A stretch of DNA of 7,908 nucleotides from Bacteriovoracaceae bacterium (GTDB lineage Bacteria > Bdellovibrionota > Bacteriovoracia > Bacteriovoracales > Bacteriovoracaceae). Under the pieces are notes generated by a model. That model ran no database searches. It worked only from the letters and a program-made list of their open reading frames with translations, and was not told where the DNA came from. The stretch is taken from the NCBI GenBank assembly GCA_023954595.1, contig JAGSHJ010000132.1:1-7908 (forward strand), written 5' to 3'. The translations under genes were made by a program, and so were the position numbers. This document shows positions 5,887-7,908 of this stretch, piece after piece (position 1 is the first letter of the stretch; every line of letters starts with the position of its first letter).

Positions 5887-7287
5887 TTAATTTAACCAAG
5901 ACAAGAGAAGCTTATCTATAAATCTCTTAGAATTACGGGCCCATACTTTTGAAGACTTTCTTGTGTTATAGGCCTTTTCTGTTAATGGTGTGTTTAATAA
6001 GGCCCTCTTGTGTGTATCTGTAACAAAAATGGCAAAGGCCACGCGTTGCCCTTTTTTATTTAAATAATAGCCTGCGATATTACTCACGTAATAGAGTGAG
6101 CCAGTTTTGGCCCAAATGCGATAGGCATAGCGAGGCTCCATCAGTCGCTTTGCAAGCCAACCACTTCTGCCATTGATAGACAGTTGCGTCCAAAAGCTTC
6201 TCCCGTTGAATTGCTTGTCTTTAATTTCGTTAAGAAACATTGCGGTTGCCTTGGCACTAATTTTATTATCAATGGTAAGTCCTGAGGAGTTAACAAATTG
6301 AGCACTTTTAAAGTCTACCTTTGGAAAGTTCTTTTTAAGAAATAGATGCATCGCAGTTGCGGCATCCCGAACCCCAACAGGTTTATTTAATTCCTTTCTT
6401 GCCGCCATCATAGAAGGCAGTTCAGCAAATAAATTATTACTATATTCTATTGCCTGGGAGGCAAGTCGCCATAAAGGTAGGCTCTCATGAGTGTTGATAA
6501 GAGTAGCAGTGCTAGGAGTTTTTCCATTAATTGGGAATGGCAACTCTATAGACACCATATGAGCTAGATACTTAAAGTAGTTGGCCGTAAATAGGCCTGC
6601 ATCTCTTGAGGGCAGTGGTATAAGCTTTTTTGCCTTGGTTGATTTTGATTTAATCCACTTTGATTTTTTTGATTCATAGCTAAAGCCTAGTCCCTTAGGA
6701 AGATCTGCTTTGGTGCTATCTACACCTAGGTGAGTAAGTGGAGGAAGGGGTGTCGTGGATTCAAAAATACGAAATCTATTAAAATCTACATTTAGTGCAC
6801 CTATTGCAGGGTTATCGGGTTGATCCTCAAGACCAATGGATGAGAGTTTAGAAGTTGGCAACAAAAGAGACTGATCGTAGATAAAGCGGCCATCTACTTT
6901 TTTTATTCCTTTTACTTTCAATGCTTGAACCATAGACATGAGTTGACCCGGTGAAAGGTATGGATCACCTCCGCCTTTTAGAATTACATCACCCTTTAGA
7001 ATTCCATTTTTTACATCACCTTGAATAAAGAGCTTTGTCTTAAAGGTTTCATCTGCTCCAAGTATTGCTAATGAATAAAAAAGTGAAAAAGTCTTTGTTA
7101 CTGAGGCCAATATCATAGGACGCTGCTCATTTACATTATGCAGAATCTCATTTGTCTCAGTGTTGTAAGCATAAAAAGATATTGAGTCCTTCTTAAGCGA
7201 ATAGCGTTTTGCTAGTTCCTTCCAATTTGCTTGTGCCGAGTTGATGAGGAATATAAATAATGTCAAAGATGTAAGAGTTAATTTCAT
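5887..7287 (-). CDS. dacB: D-alanyl-D-alanine carboxypeptidase/endopeptidase, PBP4 type (peptidase family S13)
   Basis: This is a periplasmic low-molecular-weight penicillin-binding protein that trims the terminal D-Ala of peptidoglycan peptides and, in this family, also cuts cross-links. Residues 1-20 are a clean Sec signal peptide ending in AQA. The three active-site motifs are present in order: SVTK with catalytic Ser62 and Lys65, SNN at 283-285, and KTG at 394-396. The LKGGGDPYLS block at 103-112 and the VNSSGLTIDNKIS block at 332-344 are also S13 hallmarks, although the latter has NSSGL where DGSGL is more usual. The 466-residue length is normal for PBP4, including the extra domain inserted between SxxK and SxN (about 85-270). 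It is divergent from vsr across 108 bases and upstream of the GT2-like gene on the same strand. The gene symbol is given by family; species-level orthology is not tested. Confidence 0.93.
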   Translation of the reverse strand: MKLTLTSLTLFIFLINSAQANWKELAKRYSLKKDSISFYAYNTETNEILHNVNEQRPMILASVTKTFSLFYSLAILGADETFKTKLFIQGDVKNGILKGDVILKGGGDPYLSPGQLMSMVQALKVKGIKKVDGRFIYDQSLLLPTSKLSSIGLEDQPDNPAIGALNVDFNRFRIFESTTPLPPLTHLGVDSTKADLPKGLGFSYESKKSKWIKSKSTKAKKLIPLPSRDAGLFTANYFKYLAHMVSIELPFPINGKTPSTATLINTHESLPLWRLASQAIEYSNNLFAELPSMMAARKELNKPVGVRDAATAMHLFLKKNFPKVDFKSAQFVNSSGLTIDNKISAKATAMFLNEIKDKQFNGRSFWTQLSINGRSGWLAKRLMEPRYAYRIWAKTGSLYYVSNIAGYYLNKKGQRVAFAIFVTDTHKRALLNTPLTEKAYNTRKSSKVWARNSKRFIDKLLLSWLN

Positions 7288-7326
7288 ATCTTAAAAGTCT
7301 AACAAATGTGGCCAGAACTTCCAATG

Positions 7327-7337
7327 AGGTTAAACCT
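7327..7337. repeat. 11-base palindrome in the dacB-vsr divergent gap
   Basis: AGGTT-A-AACCT is a perfect inverted repeat around a single base. It lies in the 108-base region between the divergent dacB and vsr starts, where an operator would sit. A dyad this short can arise by chance in AT-rich DNA, so a regulatory role is only possible. Confidence 0.3.
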
Positions 7338-7395
7338 GCGTTATGCAATGTCCTTATTCATTGTAGTCCTTGTTGGATAGAGAGATTATAAAACC

Positions 7396-7812
7396 ATGGA
7401 TAACGTTTCAAAAAATAAAAGAAGCGAAATAATGTCTAAAATAAGAGGGCAGGACACAAAAATTGAAATTCTTGTCCGGAGTGCTCTTTTTAGAAGAGGT
7501 TTTAGATTTAGAAAAAATGTTCGATCTCTGCCGGGGATACCTGACATCGTTCTACCAAAGTATAACAGTTTAGTTTTTGTAAATGGCTGTTTTTGGCATG
7601 GCCACAAAAATTGTAGTGCCTTTAGACTTCCAAAAACTAGGACTAAATATTGGAGTGATAAGATAAGTGCAAATTCTAAAAGAGACCAAAAGAATCTCAG
7701 ACGTTTAAGAGCTCAAGGCTGGAGGTGTTTCACTGTTTGGGAATGCAGGTTGAAGAAAAACTTTTCTCATGAAATTGATAAGTTGGAGAAAAAAATAAAA
7801 GCTCAGGCTTGA
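7396..7812 (+). CDS. vsr: Very short patch repair endonuclease (T:G mismatch nicking)
   Basis: Vsr nicks DNA 5' of the T in T:G mismatches that arise when 5-methylcytosine deaminates, starting very-short-patch repair. The 138 residues cover the whole family fold. Matches to E. coli Vsr by eye: catalytic Asp51 is Asp50 (in LPGIPD), Glu25 is Glu24, the mismatch-intercalating Phe67-Trp68 are Phe66-Trp67 (in GCFWHGH), Met14 is Met13, His69 is His68, and the structural zinc ligands correspond to Cys65, His70, Cys73 and Cys117 (in VWEC). E. coli active-site His64 aligns with Asn63, a difference that may occur in other homologues. The downstream KTRTKYW and N-x-x-RD segments are typical. Vsr usually accompanies a cytosine-5 methyltransferase, but none is visible here; the next gene begins 64 bases downstream and is cut off. 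The ribosome binding site is weak (GAGAG well upstream). Confidence 0.95.
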   Translation: MDNVSKNKRSEIMSKIRGQDTKIEILVRSALFRRGFRFRKNVRSLPGIPDIVLPKYNSLVFVNGCFWHGHKNCSAFRLPKTRTKYWSDKISANSKRDQKNLRRLRAQGWRCFTVWECRLKKNFSHEIDKLEKKIKAQA

Positions 7813-7863
7813 CGAAAGCAGCTATGCACCCAACTTAACAGTATGCAAAGCAAAATAATTTGC

Positions 7864-7870
7864 AGGAGGT
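7864..7870 (+). promoter_or_regulatory. Strong ribosome binding site for the gene at the right edge
   Basis: AGGAGGT is a complete Shine-Dalgarno match, 6 bases before the ATG at 7877. It is the strongest such site in the window and supports the edge gene as real. Confidence 0.8.
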
Positions 7871-7876
7871 ATTTAG

Positions 7877-7908
7877 ATGAGAACATTTTCACCAGTTTAC
7901 GCTAACCC
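7877..7908 (+). CDS. Start of an unidentified gene, cut by the window edge
   Basis: Only ten codons are visible (MRTFSPVYAN), which is too little to assign a family. The strong Shine-Dalgarno sequence at 7864-7870 makes the start credible. It follows vsr by 64 bases on the same strand and may share its transcript, although no hairpin or promoter in the gap settles this. The visible residues do not show the 'SLFSGxGG' start of a cytosine-5 methyltransferase, the usual partner of vsr, but ten residues cannot exclude one. Confidence 0.6.
   Translation, partial: MRTFSPVYAN

Noticed and set aside
7296..7324. Promoter-like hexamers for dacB on the minus strand (TTGGAA, 17 bases, TAGACT with a TG before it)
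   Set aside because: The match and spacing are fair, but transcription would start only about two bases before the dacB ATG, making the message almost leaderless. Not listed as a feature.
7386..7607. Minus-strand open frame of 73 codons
   Set aside because: It is antisense to vsr, whose catalytic and zinc-binding residues are unmistakable.
7842..7863. Possible small hairpin (GCAAA ... TTTGC) after vsr
   Set aside because: A five-base, AT-rich stem with no following T-run does not support a terminator call.

Overview
The window is AT-rich, densely packed bacterial DNA. A Gram-negative envelope is suggested by a LapA-domain membrane protein, a Sec-exported PBP4-type D-Ala-D-Ala carboxypeptidase and a Sec-exported M48 protease. 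Proteins are Lys/Asn/Ile-rich and gaps between genes are short. The overall style would fit a Bdellovibrio/Bacteriovorax-like lineage, but that is a weak inference and nothing here fixes the taxonomy. There is no rRNA, tRNA, CRISPR array, transposase or integrase, and no gene-free stretch longer than about 110 bases.

Layout. Bases 1-536 (minus strand) hold the first 178 residues of a voltage-gated-type ion channel that runs off the left edge, and 575-1408 (minus) a secreted M48 metallopeptidase. Divergent from it, 1508-2119 (plus) encodes an AAG/MPG-type 3-methyladenine DNA glycosylase. Its 3' end overlaps that of a GufA-branch ZIP metal transporter at 2105-2875 (minus). A plus-strand pair follows: a LapA-domain small membrane protein (2979-3254) and a YihX-like HAD hydrolase (3307-3951). 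The HAD gene shares its stop site with the last gene of a minus-strand series that reads, in transcription order, dacB-like carboxypeptidase (7287-5887), a membrane-bound GT2-fold protein (5795-4302) and a small helical, probably coiled-coil protein of unknown function (4277-3948). On the right, divergent from dacB, is a Vsr mismatch endonuclease (7396-7812), followed by the start of an unidentified gene with a strong ribosome binding site (7877 onward).

How the genes may work together. Most look like unlinked housekeeping functions: two DNA-repair enzymes (alkylation repair and very-short-patch repair), metal uptake, and envelope maintenance. The part most worth following is the dacB / GT2-like / small-protein series. 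The GT2-like protein keeps the fold and membrane layout of a processive polysaccharide synthase, but three of its usual catalytic motifs are altered, so it may be a pseudo-glycosyltransferase working with the small protein encoded 24 bases downstream. I saw no convincing defence system or other novel multigene system.
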